Below, in pieces: positions 26,682 to 36,292 of a stretch of 64,000 nt of DNA. Under the pieces are notes generated by a model that saw nothing but the letters and a program-made list of their open reading frames with translations, ran no database searches and had not been told where the DNA came from. Made by a program: the position numbers and the translations under genes. Origin of the DNA: Methylobacterium sp. J-070 (GTDB lineage: Bacteria > Pseudomonadota > Alphaproteobacteria > Rhizobiales > Beijerinckiaceae); assembly GCF_022829385.1 (NCBI RefSeq), contig NZ_JAKSXX010000110.1:62001-126000 (forward strand). The letters are read 5' to 3'. Positions within the stretch are counted from its first letter, which is position 1, and each line of letters opens with the position of its first letter.

Positions 26682-29003
26682 TCAGCGGCGCGAGCCGCGG
26701 TGACGCGACCCGGCGTTGCGAATGCCGGCGGGGCGACCGGGCGGCGCGGCCTTGAAGGGCCGGCCTTCGGACTTCGGACCCGGGCCGGTCCTCCGGGCGC
26801 CGGAGCGGGTCTTGCCCTCGCTGAGCAGCTCGAACCGGAGCGCGCCCGCCACCGGGGCGGCCTCGACCAGGCGGACCTCGACCCGGTCGCCGAGCCGGAA
26901 CGTCTCGCCCGTCCGTTCGCCCACGAGGGCGTGGCGGCCCTCCTCGTGGCGGAAATAGTCGGCTCCGAGCTGCGAGATCGGCACGAACCCGTCGGCCCCG
27001 GTCCCGTCGAGCTTGATGAACAGGCCGGCCCGGGTCACGCCCGCGATCTGGCCCGCGAAGGTCGCCCCGACCTGGTCGGCGAGGTGGTGGGCGATCAGCC
27101 GGTCGATCGTCTCGCGCTCGGCCGCCATGGCGCGGCGCTCGGCCGCCGAGATCTGCTCGCCGATCTGCCCGAGTTCGCCGGCCGATATGTCGGGGCTGAG
27201 CCCGTCGGTGCCGAGCTTGCAGGCGGTGATCAGCGCCCGGTGGACGATCAGGTCGGCGTAGCGACGGATCGGCGAGGTGAAGTGGGCGTAGCGGCGCAGG
27301 TTCAGGCCGAAATGCCCGAGGTTGTCGGCGGCGTAGACGGCCTGCGCCTGGCTGCGCAGGATCACCTCGTTGAGGAAGACGCCGTGCTCGGTCTCGGCCG
27401 CCATGGCGAGGATGCGGTTGAACAGGGCCGGGCGCAGCGCCCCTTCCTTCGGCAGCTTGATGCCCACCGAGGCCAGGACCTCGCCCAGCGCCCGCATCTT
27501 CTCCTGGGCGGGCTCGTCGTGAACCCGGTAGATCAGCGGCTGGCGGGCCTGTTCGAGGGTCTCGGCGGAGGCGACGTTCGCCTGGATCATGAACTCCTCG
27601 ATCAGCCGGTGCGCGTCGAGGCGCTCCGGCACGATCACCCGGTCCACCGCGCCCTCCGGGCTCAGGAGGACCTTGCGCTCGGGCAGGTCGAGGGCGAGGG
27701 GCCCGCGGCGGTCCCGGGCCGTGCGCAGGGCCGCGTAGGCCGCCCAGAGCGGGCGGAGCGCCGCCTCCAGAAGCGGCCCGGTGGTGGTGTCCGGCTGCCC
27801 GTCGATGGCGGCCTGCGCCTGCGCGTAGGCGAGCTTGGCGCGGGAGCGCATCATCACCCGGTGGAAGCCGTGGCGGCGCTTCTCGCCGTCCGCAGAGATG
27901 ACCATGCGCACCGCGAGCGCCGGCCGGTCCTCGCCCTCGCGGAGCGAGCACAGGTCGTTCGAGATCCGCTCCGGCAGCATCGGCACCACCCGATCGGGGA
28001 AGTAGACCGAGTTGCCCCGCTCCAAGGCCTCGCGGTCGAGGCTCGAACCGGGGCGGACGTAGGCGGCCACGTCCGCGATGGCGACGGTGAGGATGAAGCC
28101 GCCCGGATTGGCCGGGTCGGGATCGGCCTCGGCCATGACGGCGTCGTCGTGGTCCTTGGCGTCCGGCGGGTCGATGGTCAGGAGCGGCCGGTCGCGCCAA
28201 TCCTCCCGGCCCGCCAGGGCGGCCGCCTCGGCGGCATCCGCCTCGGCCAGGGTCGCCTCCGAGAAGACGTGCGGGATGTTGTGCAGGTGAAGCGCGATCA
28301 GGCTCACCGCCTTCTCGGAGCCCAGGGCGCCGAGCCGCTCCTTGATCCGGCCCCGCGGCAGGCCGAAGCGGGTCTCGCGCTCCAGGGAGACGCTGACGAG
28401 GTCGCCGTCGCGGGCCTGACCCTCCTCGCCGGGCGGGATCAGGATCTCGCGGCCCTGGGAGCGCTTCTCCACCGGCACGATCCGGCCGCCCTGCGCGCCG
28501 GTCCGGTAGACGCCGATCACCTCGGCCTTGTTCTTGCCGATGACCTTGACGACCCGTCCCGTATAGCCGCCCTCGACGTCGCGTTCGACGCGGATCAGGG
28601 CGCGGTCGCCGATCCCGGCGGCCGGGCGGCTGCCCTTGCGCGGGCCCCGCGGCTGGCCGAGCACGATGGCGGGCGGCTTGCCCGAGCCGGTCCATTCCAC
28701 CGGAACCGCGAGGAAATCGCCGTGGCGGTCCCGGGAGCGGATGTCGGCCAGGACCACCGGGGGCAGATGGCCCGCCGGCGCGAGCCCGCCGCGCCCGCGG
28801 TCGAGGGCGCCCTCCGCCTCGATCTCCTTGAGGATGCGCTTCAGGTCGATCTTGGCGGCGCCCGTGATGCCGAACGCCTTGGCGATCTCCCGCTTGCCGA
28901 CGCGCTCCTTCGATTCGGCCACGAAGGCGAGGATCTGCTCACGGGTGGGGAGGGGCGGGGGAGCGGCGGGTTCGGCCGCCTCTGCGCTGCTGCGTCGTGC
29001 CAA
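26682..29003 (-). CDS. rnr: Ribonuclease R
   Basis: 773 residues from TTG at 29003. An alternative TTG at 29129 adds 42 Pro/Arg-rich codons with no homology character. Domains: winged helix with REQILAFVAESKERVGKREI, cold-shock domains, RNB catalytic domain with TIDPPDAKDHDDAV (Asp cluster coordinating magnesium, near residue 284), an S1 domain (FAGQIAGVTRAGLFIKLDG) and a basic Gly/Lys/Arg-rich tail. It degrades structured RNA 3' to 5' in the cytosol. It heads the rnr-DUF983-NUDIX-MFS-rpmG cluster. The start is the only uncertain part. Confidence 0.93.
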   Translation of the reverse strand: MARRSSAEAAEPAAPPPLPTREQILAFVAESKERVGKREIAKAFGITGAAKIDLKRILKEIEAEGALDRGRGGLAPAGHLPPVVLADIRSRDRHGDFLAVPVEWTGSGKPPAIVLGQPRGPRKGSRPAAGIGDRALIRVERDVEGGYTGRVVKVIGKNKAEVIGVYRTGAQGGRIVPVEKRSQGREILIPPGEEGQARDGDLVSVSLERETRFGLPRGRIKERLGALGSEKAVSLIALHLHNIPHVFSEATLAEADAAEAAALAGREDWRDRPLLTIDPPDAKDHDDAVMAEADPDPANPGGFILTVAIADVAAYVRPGSSLDREALERGNSVYFPDRVVPMLPERISNDLCSLREGEDRPALAVRMVISADGEKRRHGFHRVMMRSRAKLAYAQAQAAIDGQPDTTTGPLLEAALRPLWAAYAALRTARDRRGPLALDLPERKVLLSPEGAVDRVIVPERLDAHRLIEEFMIQANVASAETLEQARQPLIYRVHDEPAQEKMRALGEVLASVGIKLPKEGALRPALFNRILAMAAETEHGVFLNEVILRSQAQAVYAADNLGHFGLNLRRYAHFTSPIRRYADLIVHRALITACKLGTDGLSPDISAGELGQIGEQISAAERRAMAAERETIDRLIAHHLADQVGATFAGQIAGVTRAGLFIKLDGTGADGFVPISQLGADYFRHEEGRHALVGERTGETFRLGDRVEVRLVEAAPVAGALRFELLSEGKTRSGARRTGPGPKSEGRPFKAAPPGRPAGIRNAGSRHRGSRR

Positions 29004-29138
29004 AAGGGGGTGCCGGAGGGTTCTCGGAGCGATGTGCGACCGCGCGGGCGCCGGACCGCTGATTCGGTTCCGAACCGCGAAGATGGGGTTCCGCCCGCCC
29101 CGCGGCAACGGCGCGGCGGGCGTCCTCAACAGGTGCGA

Positions 29139-29483
29139 TCAGCCGGTGGAGGCCGATTTCCGGATGCGGTCGACCGCCAGATCCACGTCGAACCCGGTGG
29201 CCAGGATCTCGTCGAGGCCGAACGGGCTGGCGCGCGGCAGCGTCAGGTTCACCTGGCCTTCCTCGGGCGCCAGCTCCGGCGTCTCGGCCTCCTGGATCGC
29301 CAGCGTCCAGGCCCCGTCCATGCGCAGGCTCCCGGCCTCGGGCGGGTCGGCCGCCAGCGCGGCGAGCTTGTCCCGACCCGCCTCCCGGCAGGCGAGGCTC
29401 CTGTCGTCGTCGGAGATGAGGGCCGCCTTGATCAGTTCGGCCAGGGCATCCCTGACCCGTTCGACGCTCGCGTTCATGGGCAT
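29139..29483 (-). CDS. Hypothetical protein
   Basis: 114 residues with a Met-Pro-Met start (29483, or 29477 for the second Met). Acidic and soluble, with a predicted helical N-terminus (VERVRDALAELIKAALISDD) and an Asp-rich C-terminus (DEILATGFDVDLAVDRIRKS). No family recognised. It lies just upstream of rnr on the same strand and divergent from the YdiJ-type gene, 156 bases away. Composition looks protein-like, not like a shadow frame. Confidence 0.65.
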   Translation of the reverse strand: MPMNASVERVRDALAELIKAALISDDDRSLACREAGRDKLAALAADPPEAGSLRMDGAWTLAIQEAETPELAPEEGQVNLTLPRASPFGLDEILATGFDVDLAVDRIRKSASTG

Positions 29484-29639
29484 CCGTTCCCGCTATCGCC
29501 GCCGCGTGGCAAGCCGGATGCCAGTGCGCAGTGGGGCGCGTCGTCACCGGCGCCCATCAGGTCGACGGAGGGTGAGGTGCGACCGTCTCACCGGAACCGC
29601 CGATCTTCCCTCGCCATCCGTGCGGTGTAGAAGGCGTGA

Positions 29640-32600
29640 ATGATCCCGGTCCTGACCCGCCACACCGAGGCCGTACCGCTCTACGAGGCGGCCATCGCCG
29701 AGCTGCGCGTGCGCGGTTTCGAGGGTGACTTGAGCGCGTCGGAGGCCGACCGCACCGTCTTCGCCACCGACAACTCGATCTACCAGGTCGAGCCGGGGGC
29801 CGTGGCGTTCCCGCGGACCCGCGACGACCTCGTGCGGATCGCCAAGCTCCTGGACGATCCGCGCTTCGCCGAGATCGTGATCCGCCCCCGCGGCGGGGCC
29901 ACCGGCACCAACGGCCAGTCGCTCGGCCACGGCCTCGTGGTCGACACCTCGCGGCACATGAACCGCATCCTGGAGATCGACGTCGCGGGCCGCACCGTCC
30001 GGGTCGAGCCGGGCGTGGTGAAGGACCAGCTCAACCGGGCGCTGGCCGCCCACGGCCTGTTCTTCGCGCCCGAGCTCTCGACCTCGAACCGCGCCACGAT
30101 CGGGGGCATGATCTCCACCGATGCGTGCGGGCAGGGCTCCTGCCTCTACGGCAAGACCCGGGACCACGTCCTGGCGCTGACCTGCGTCCTCGCCGACGGC
30201 ACGGTCTGGACCGCGGAGCCCCTCGACGCGGCCGGCCTCGAGGCCGCCAAGGGACGCAACGACCGGGTCGGAGAGATCCACCGCACCGTCGAAGCCGTCG
30301 TCACCGAGAACGCCGCGCTGATCGCCGAGCGCTTCCCCAAGCTCAACCGCTGCCTGACCGGCTACGACCTCGCGCACCTGCGCGACGAAGCCGGCCGGTT
30401 CGATCTCAAGAGCGTGCTCTGCGGCTCGGAGGGGACGCTGGCGCTGATCGCCGAGGCGCGGCTCGCCGTGCTGCCGGTCCCGAAGGCCTCCGTGCTGGTG
30501 GCGCTCTCCTATGTCGACTTCGACGCGGCGCTCCGCGATGCGCAGGCCCTGCTGCCGTTCGGCGCCGCCTCGGTGGAGACCATCGATTCCACCGTCCTGG
30601 CGCTCGCCCGCCAGGATCCGATCTGGGCCGAGGTGCGGGCGTTCTTCCCCGAGGATCCGGTCGGGCGCCCGGTGGACGGGATCAACCTGGTGGAGTTCGT
30701 CGGCGACGATGCCGGCGACGTGGAGGCCGCCCTCGGACGGCTCACCGCGATGCTGGAGGCCGAGCGCGGCACCGACACCAGACGCCTCGGCTTCACCATC
30801 GCCCGGGGCGCGGCGATCGAGACGCTCTGGACCATGCGCAAGAAGGCGGTCGGCCTGCTCGGCGCCGCCAAGGGCGATGCCCGGCCGATCCCGTTCGTGG
30901 AGGACACGGCGGTGCCGCCGGAGCGGCTCGCCGACTTCATCGCCGAGTTCCGGGCGCTCCTCGACGCCAAGGGGCTGCGCTACGGCATGTTCGGCCACGT
31001 CGACGCCGGCGTGCTCCATGTCCGCCCGGCCATCGATCTGAAGGATCCGGACCAGGACCGCCTGATCCGCGAGGTCACGGAGGGCGTGGTCGCGCTCACC
31101 GCCCGATACGGCGGCCTGCTCTGGGGCGAGCACGGCAAGGGCTTCCGCTCCGAATTCGTGCCCGCGACCTTCGGGCCGCTGATGCCGGCGCTGGAGGCGG
31201 TCAAGCGCGCCTTCGACCCGGGCGACCGGATGAACCCGGGCAAGATCGCCTCGGCCCGGGGCGGCGCGCTCACCCGGATCGACGGGGTGCCGCGCCGGGG
31301 CGCGCAGGACCGCTCGATCCCGGCGCCGGTCCGGCAGGATTTCGACGCGGCGCTGCACTGCAACGGCAACGGCGCCTGCTTCAGCTTCGACACGGACGAG
31401 GCCATGTGCCCGTCCTGGAAGGCGACCCGGGAGCGGCGGCACTCGCCCAAGGGCCGCGCCTCGCTGATGCGCGAGTGGCTGCGCCGCGCGGCCGCGGAGG
31501 GCGTCGACCCGAGCGCCGCGCTGAGGCGCCAGCGCGCCGGATGGTTCCGCGACCTCGCCGCGACGCTGCGGAGCGGCCTCCGGCCGCGCTCCCGGACCGA
31601 GGACTTCTCCCATGCCGTGAAGGAGGCGATGGACGGCTGCCTCGCCTGCAAGTCCTGCACGGGGTCCTGCCCGATCAAGGTCGACGTGCCGGCGTTCCGG
31701 GCGAAGTTCCTGGCGCTCTACCACATGCGCTACGCGCGGCCCCTGAAGGACCATTTGGTGGCGGCGCTCGAACCGCTGCTGCCCCTGGCCGCCCGGATGC
31801 CGCGCCTGAGCAACCTGTGCCTGACCAATCCGCTGGCCCGCCTGCTCCTGGCCAAGGCCGGACTGGTCGAGATCCCGGCCCTGTCGGAGGTCGATCTCAA
31901 GGCGCGGCTGGCGGGTCTCGGCGTCGCCGTGGCGACGCCCGAGGTCCTGGCGCGGCTGGACCCGCAGGCGCGCGAGGCGGCGGTGCTGGTGGTGCAGGAT
32001 GCCTTCACCAGCCACTTCGACGCGGAGGTGGTGGCCGATAGCTGCGCGCTCCTGATCGCCCTCGGCTTCAGGCCCTGGCTGGTGCCCTACCGGCCGAACG
32101 GCAAGCCGTTGCACGTGCACGGGTTCCTCGCCCGGTTCACCGCGGCGGCCCGGTCCAACGCCGCGATGCTGCGGGACCTGGGCCGACAGGGACTGCCCCT
32201 GGTCGGGATCGATCCGTCGATGACGCTGACCTACCGCGCGGAATACGCCGAGGTGCTCGGGGAGGATCTGCCGAAGGTCCATCTCCTGCAGGAATGGCTG
32301 GCGGCCCGGCTCGACCGGATCACGCCCCGGCAGGGCGGGGGGACCATGCGGCTGCTGCCGCACTGCACCGAGCGAACCAACGCGCCCGGCGCCGTGCGGG
32401 ACTGGCAGGCCGTGTTCGCCCATCTCGGCCTGCGCCTCGACGTGCCGGCGGCCGGCTGCTGCGGCATGGCCGGGACCTACGGCCACGAGGCGCGCCACCG
32501 CGGCACCTCCGAGGCGATCTACGGCCTGAGTTGGGCCCGCCACGTCGCCCAATCGCCCGGCTGCACCCTCCTGGCCGACGGCTATTCCTGCCGGTCCCAG

Positions 32601-32708
32601 GCCAAGCTCGTGGACGGCGTGCGGCTCCGCCACCCGGCCCAGGCGCTCCTCGACCATGTCGGGGCGGCCCCGTTCCGTCCCGAGCGCGCGGCGGCGGCGC
32701 CGCGATGA
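29640..32708 (+). CDS. FAD/Fe-S oxidoreductase of the YdiJ type (D-2-hydroxyacid dehydrogenase)
   Basis: 1022 residues, the length of E. coli YdiJ. An N-terminal PCMH FAD-binding domain with PRGGATGTNGQSLGHGLVVD and STSNRATIGGMISTDACG is followed by the FAD-oxidase C-terminal domain (to about 540, with GMFGHVDAGVLHVRP), an Fe-S region with CLACKSCTGSCP (near 667-678) and a preceding Cys set near 573-590, then a CCG domain with GCCGMAGTYGHE (near 938). Such proteins oxidise D-2-hydroxyacids (2-hydroxyglutarate for E. coli YdiJ) and pass electrons to the chain. The next gene starts in its stop codon (ATGA). Confidence 0.92.
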   Translation: MIPVLTRHTEAVPLYEAAIAELRVRGFEGDLSASEADRTVFATDNSIYQVEPGAVAFPRTRDDLVRIAKLLDDPRFAEIVIRPRGGATGTNGQSLGHGLVVDTSRHMNRILEIDVAGRTVRVEPGVVKDQLNRALAAHGLFFAPELSTSNRATIGGMISTDACGQGSCLYGKTRDHVLALTCVLADGTVWTAEPLDAAGLEAAKGRNDRVGEIHRTVEAVVTENAALIAERFPKLNRCLTGYDLAHLRDEAGRFDLKSVLCGSEGTLALIAEARLAVLPVPKASVLVALSYVDFDAALRDAQALLPFGAASVETIDSTVLALARQDPIWAEVRAFFPEDPVGRPVDGINLVEFVGDDAGDVEAALGRLTAMLEAERGTDTRRLGFTIARGAAIETLWTMRKKAVGLLGAAKGDARPIPFVEDTAVPPERLADFIAEFRALLDAKGLRYGMFGHVDAGVLHVRPAIDLKDPDQDRLIREVTEGVVALTARYGGLLWGEHGKGFRSEFVPATFGPLMPALEAVKRAFDPGDRMNPGKIASARGGALTRIDGVPRRGAQDRSIPAPVRQDFDAALHCNGNGACFSFDTDEAMCPSWKATRERRHSPKGRASLMREWLRRAAAEGVDPSAALRRQRAGWFRDLAATLRSGLRPRSRTEDFSHAVKEAMDGCLACKSCTGSCPIKVDVPAFRAKFLALYHMRYARPLKDHLVAALEPLLPLAARMPRLSNLCLTNPLARLLLAKAGLVEIPALSEVDLKARLAGLGVAVATPEVLARLDPQAREAAVLVVQDAFTSHFDAEVVADSCALLIALGFRPWLVPYRPNGKPLHVHGFLARFTAAARSNAAMLRDLGRQGLPLVGIDPSMTLTYRAEYAEVLGEDLPKVHLLQEWLAARLDRITPRQGGGTMRLLPHCTERTNAPGAVRDWQAVFAHLGLRLDVPAAGCCGMAGTYGHEARHRGTSEAIYGLSWARHVAQSPGCTLLADGYSCRSQAKLVDGVRLRHPAQALLDHVGAAPFRPERAAAAPR

Positions 32709-33628
32709 GCGCAGCCACCTTGAACGTCGCGGTGGTGGGGGCCGGCGCGGTCGGCTGCTATTACGGGTTCCTCCTGGCGCGAGCCGGCCACGCGGTGACG
32801 CTGATCGGGCGTCCCGCCCTGGTCGCGGCCGTCCGGTCGGCCGGGCTGGTGCTGGACAGCGCGGCCGGGACCGACGCGCTCCCCGTGCGGGCGACGACGG
32901 AGGGAAGCGGGGTCGCCGGCGCCGATCTGGTGCTGGTCTGCGTCAAGTCGGGCGATACCGAAACGGCCGGCGCGCTGATGGCGCCGCATCTTGGCCGGCA
33001 CGCGACGATCCTCAGCCTGCAGAACGGCGTCGACAACGCCGAGCGCCTCGCGGCCGTCCTGGAGCGGCCGGTCGTGCCGGTGGCGGTCTACGTCGCCACC
33101 GCGATGGCCGGGCCGGGCCATGTCCGGCACAACGGCCGGGGCGACCTGATCCTCGGCGCATCCGAGGCGAGCGACCGGATCGCCGCCGCGTTCGCGGCGG
33201 CCGGCATCCCCACCACGGTCTCGGCGCGCGCCCTGGACGCGCTCTGGGGCAAGCTGATCCTCAATTGCGCCTACAACGCCCTCTCGGCGCTGACCCAGCT
33301 TCCCTACGGCCGTCTGGTGCAGGGCGAGGGCGTGGTCGCGTCGATGACCGACGTGGTGCAGGAATGCGTCGCGGTGGCGGAAGCCTCGGGGGTGACCGTC
33401 CCGGACGACATCCTCGCCACGGTGCTGAGCCTGAGCGTCAGCATGGCCGATCAGCGCTCGTCCACCGCCCAGGACCTCGCGCGGGGCCGACCGAGCGAGA
33501 TCGACCATCTCAACGGCTATGTGGTGCGCCGGGGGGCGGCTCTGGGCATCCCGACCCCAGCGAACCGGATGCTGCACACGCTGGTCAAGCTGGTCGAGGG
33601 ACGGGCGGGGGGCGCGGTGCAGGGTTGA
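32705..33628 (+). CDS. 2-dehydropantoate 2-reductase (ketopantoate reductase) family
   Basis: 307 residues. The Rossmann motif is VAVVGAGAVGCYYG; the NADPH-contact loop includes VLVCVKSGDTETA; ILSLQNGVDNAERLA and the catalytic-type segment LWGKLILNCAYNALSALTQ (Lys, Asn) follow. PanE reduces ketopantoate to pantoate in the pantothenate pathway. Because it is coupled to the YdiJ-type oxidase rather than to pan genes, it may act on another 2-oxoacid, pairing with the 2-hydroxyacid oxidation upstream; that is inference. panE is therefore not assigned as a symbol. Confidence 0.88.
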   Translation: MSAATLNVAVVGAGAVGCYYGFLLARAGHAVTLIGRPALVAAVRSAGLVLDSAAGTDALPVRATTEGSGVAGADLVLVCVKSGDTETAGALMAPHLGRHATILSLQNGVDNAERLAAVLERPVVPVAVYVATAMAGPGHVRHNGRGDLILGASEASDRIAAAFAAAGIPTTVSARALDALWGKLILNCAYNALSALTQLPYGRLVQGEGVVASMTDVVQECVAVAEASGVTVPDDILATVLSLSVSMADQRSSTAQDLARGRPSEIDHLNGYVVRRGAALGIPTPANRMLHTLVKLVEGRAGGAVQG

Positions 33629-34017
33629 GAGCTGGCACAGCGTGCCGGCTATTGGCGATCCGCCCAGCCGTGGCGACCGGGTGGCAGCATCCGCAGATCG
33701 CGCACGAGAGATAGGTAGCCGGCCTTCGGCCGGGTCCCGCTTTCCGTCCGAATACACCGCCTTCTTCAAGCGATGTCTTTCGCGGAAGCGGGCATCGATC
33801 TTTACCGGCACCCAGAACCGTCGGCAGCTTCGTCTCAAGCTTGACTGTCCGGTCGACGCCCTCTGCCGATCCACGGACCTGTTCTGGTGCCTGGCGGCCC
33901 TTGGTCGCGCGTTGAGAGCACGAGAAGCCGGAACAGAGTCGTGTTCTCCCGAGTAGCGTCACGATCGAGGCTTTCGGGCGTGCCGTCGGGCGTCCCGGGC
34001 CCCAGACACAGGCAAGG
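33629..34017. other. Intergenic region, no gene seen
   Basis: 389 bases. A hairpin GCTGGCAC/GTGCCGGC begins about 12 bases after the ketopantoate-reductase stop (near 33639-33657) but has no T tract. The middle is slightly AT-richer (33750-33830). No coding frame with protein character and no RNA gene recognised; the promoter of the APC permease is expected at the right end. Confidence 0.4.
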
Positions 34018-35334
34018 GTGGATAGAGTCACGACCGACCCCGCGATCAAGGGTGTGGCGACGCCGGCGGCGACGGCCCTCGTGGTGGCCGACATGATCGG
34101 CGTCGGGGTGTTCACCAGCTTGGGGTTCCAGGTGACCGACATCCGGTCGGGCTTCGGGCTGCTGCTGCTCTGGAGCATCGGTGGGCTGGTCGCCCTCTGC
34201 GGAGCCTTCAGCTACGCCGAACTCGCCACGATGTTTCCCCGATCGAGCGGCGAGTACAACTTCCTCACGCGCGCCTACGGTCCGGCCCTCGGCTTCATGG
34301 CGGGCTGGCTCTCGGCCACCGTGGGCTTCGCGGCGCCGGTGGCGCTGGCCGCGATGGCGTTCGGACAATACGCCAAGGCCTTCCACCCGGCGGCCCCGCC
34401 GTTCCCGCTCGGGCTGGCGCTCATCTGGAGCGTCACCGCCATCCGCCTGAGGGGCGGCCGCCTGGGGGAGACGTTCCAGGTCGGCGCGACGCTGCTGAAG
34501 CTTTTGCTCATCGTGGCCTTCATCGCCGCCGGCCTCGCCACCGGGGGCGGGCCGCCCATCAGCTTCGCGCCGAGCGCCTTCGATCCGGCACAGGTCTTCA
34601 CCGCCGGCTTCGCCGTGAGCCTCGTCTTCGTGATGTACGCCTATTCGGGCTGGAACGCCGCGACCTACATCGCCGGCGACCTGGCCGATCCGCGCTACAG
34701 CCTGCCCCGGGCCCTGCTGCTCGGGACGGGCCTCGTGATCGTGCTCTATGTCGGGCTGAACGCGGTGTTCCTCTACACCACGCCGCTCGACGAACTCGCC
34801 GGACGGATCGATGTCGCCATGATCAGCGGGCGGCACGTCTTCGGCGCGGAGGGCGGCCGTGTCGTCGGCGCGATGATCTGCGTCGGCCTGATCCCGAGCG
34901 TCGGCGCGATGATGTGGATCGGCCCGAGCGTCACCGCCACGATGGGCGAGGATGTGCCGCTCCTGCGCCTGTTCGCCCGACGCACCCGCGGCGGGGTGCC
35001 CAGGGCCGCGATCCTCCTGCAGTGTGGCGTGGCCAGCCTCCTGCTCCTCACGCAGAGCTACGAGGCGGTCCTGGAATTCATCCAGTTCGGCCTGATCCTG
35101 TGCTCGTTCCTGGCGGTGCTCGGGCTGATCAAGCTGCGGATCACGCGGCCGGACCTGCCGCGGCCCTATCGCGCCTGGGGCTACCCCGTCACGCCGACGA
35201 TCTTCCTCGGCGTCACCCTGTTCATGCTGGCCTACCTGGTCGCCGCGCGCCCCATCCAGTCGCTCGGCGGTCTCGGGGTGCTGCTCCTCGGCCTGGCGCT
35301 GTACGCCGTCTCCCGCACCCACGGGCGGAGGTGA
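34018..35334 (+). CDS. APC-family amino acid permease
   Basis: 438 residues from GTG at 34018. About twelve membrane helices. Helix 1 carries ALVVADMIGVGVFTSLGF, the substrate-binding unwound GIG-type motif of amino acid-polyamine-organocation transporters, and SYAELATMFPRSSGEYNFLT is the family signature after helix 2. The internal helix 6 region has FVMYAYSGWNAATYIAGD. It imports or exchanges an amino acid or amine across the inner membrane; the substrate is unknown. It is convergent with the methyltransferase gene (end to end). Confidence 0.92.
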   Translation: MDRVTTDPAIKGVATPAATALVVADMIGVGVFTSLGFQVTDIRSGFGLLLLWSIGGLVALCGAFSYAELATMFPRSSGEYNFLTRAYGPALGFMAGWLSATVGFAAPVALAAMAFGQYAKAFHPAAPPFPLGLALIWSVTAIRLRGGRLGETFQVGATLLKLLLIVAFIAAGLATGGGPPISFAPSAFDPAQVFTAGFAVSLVFVMYAYSGWNAATYIAGDLADPRYSLPRALLLGTGLVIVLYVGLNAVFLYTTPLDELAGRIDVAMISGRHVFGAEGGRVVGAMICVGLIPSVGAMMWIGPSVTATMGEDVPLLRLFARRTRGGVPRAAILLQCGVASLLLLTQSYEAVLEFIQFGLILCSFLAVLGLIKLRITRPDLPRPYRAWGYPVTPTIFLGVTLFMLAYLVAARPIQSLGGLGVLLLGLALYAVSRTHGRR

Positions 35335-36075
35335 TCACCGGCCGGACGACGAGGCCGGCTGGGTCACGCGCAGCACGTCGAGGCGATATTCGGCGGTTCT
35401 CGACTGGGCCTGCACCCGGGCGAAGCCGCGTGCGCCCGCGATGAAGCCCTCGGCCGCATCGTCGCCGGAGAGCGGGTAGTGCGTGACGCCAAGCCAGTGG
35501 ACGAGCACGATGTCCGCCTCCGGCAGGACGGCGCCCTCGACCCGCGCGACGAGGCGCGCCAAGTCGGCGCGGTCGAGGTAGTAGGCCACCTCCGAGATCA
35601 CGACGAGGTCGAACCGCCCCTCCGGCCACGTGCCGGGAACGGCCGCCAGCATGAAGTGCGCGTTCGGACAATCGGCGCAGCGCGCCCGCGCGGCGTCCAG
35701 CACGGAGGGAACCACGTCGAGCCCGATCAGCGCGTCGCAGCGCGGGCAGAGCTGATGGGTGAAAACGCCGATGGAGCATCCCACGTCCAGAGCGGACGCG
35801 TAGTGGGCGCGCGGCAGGGCGGCCAGCGTCGCCGCGTACTTGTCGCGCTCGTAGGGGCTCGTGGCGAATTTCCAGGGATCGGACTCGGTGGCGTACATGC
35901 CCTTGAAGTAATCGGGATCGAGGGTGGTCGGGCGCCGGCCGCTCGGGGCGGCGACCGGCCTGTCGGAGGTCGTCTCCACGCCTGCGGCGCCTCCGACCCC
36001 GAACACGGTGCCGGCGGCGGCAACGCCTCCGGACTGGAGCAACTGACGGCGTGAGACAGGCCCGCGGTCGCGCAC
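35335..36075 (-). CDS. SAM-dependent methyltransferase (NodS-like) with a Tat-like leader
   Basis: 246 residues from GTG at 36075 with GAGG at ideal spacing. The first 35 residues look like a twin-arginine signal: S-R-R-Q-L-L-Q at 8-14 (consensus S-R-R-x-F-L-K), then an Ala/Gly-rich hydrophobic stretch. The body is a class I methyltransferase: ALDVGCSIG (95-103, SAM loop), IGLDVVPSVLDAAR (acidic residue after strand 2), and FDLVVISEVAYYLD. NodS-type enzymes are cytosolic N-methyltransferases, so an export leader is odd. If the start is downstream of the leader, the oddity disappears, but no good start with a ribosome site was seen there. Confidence 0.82.
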   Translation of the reverse strand: MRDRGPVSRRQLLQSGGVAAAGTVFGVGGAAGVETTSDRPVAAPSGRRPTTLDPDYFKGMYATESDPWKFATSPYERDKYAATLAALPRAHYASALDVGCSIGVFTHQLCPRCDALIGLDVVPSVLDAARARCADCPNAHFMLAAVPGTWPEGRFDLVVISEVAYYLDRADLARLVARVEGAVLPEADIVLVHWLGVTHYPLSGDDAAEGFIAGARGFARVQAQSRTAEYRLDVLRVTQPASSSGR

Positions 36076-36292
36076 GATGCACCTCAGGGCGCCGATCGCC
36101 CTAGGAGCGGGGAACCGCCCGTAACCGGGACAGTTCCGGGCCACGCGCCGAGGCTCTGCACGGGCGCGGCTTGGCGGGGCTCTGCCGCGACGTCCGCCGC
36201 GCGGCCATTCCGACCCGAATGCCGCCCCTCGCGACGCCAACCCCTTCCAGACCCGGGAAACCGGTGGAAGACGTCCAGCGGTATCTCACCGC

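Noticed and set aside
29544..32657. 1037-residue minus-strand frame opposite the YdiJ-type gene
   Set aside because: Arg/Gly/Glu/His-rich without motifs, while the plus-strand frame has complete FAD, Fe-S and CCG signatures.
32705..33628. Assigning the symbol panE
   Set aside because: The fold is clear but the operon partner is a 2-hydroxyacid oxidase rather than pantothenate genes; substrate may differ.
33639..33657. Hairpin after the ketopantoate-reductase gene as a terminator
   Set aside because: The stem has a G-T mismatch and no T tract follows, so it is mentioned only within the gap description.
33519..33956. 145-codon plus-strand frame running past the ketopantoate-reductase gene
   Set aside because: It starts inside the real gene and its downstream half has no coding features; the gap is treated as intergenic.
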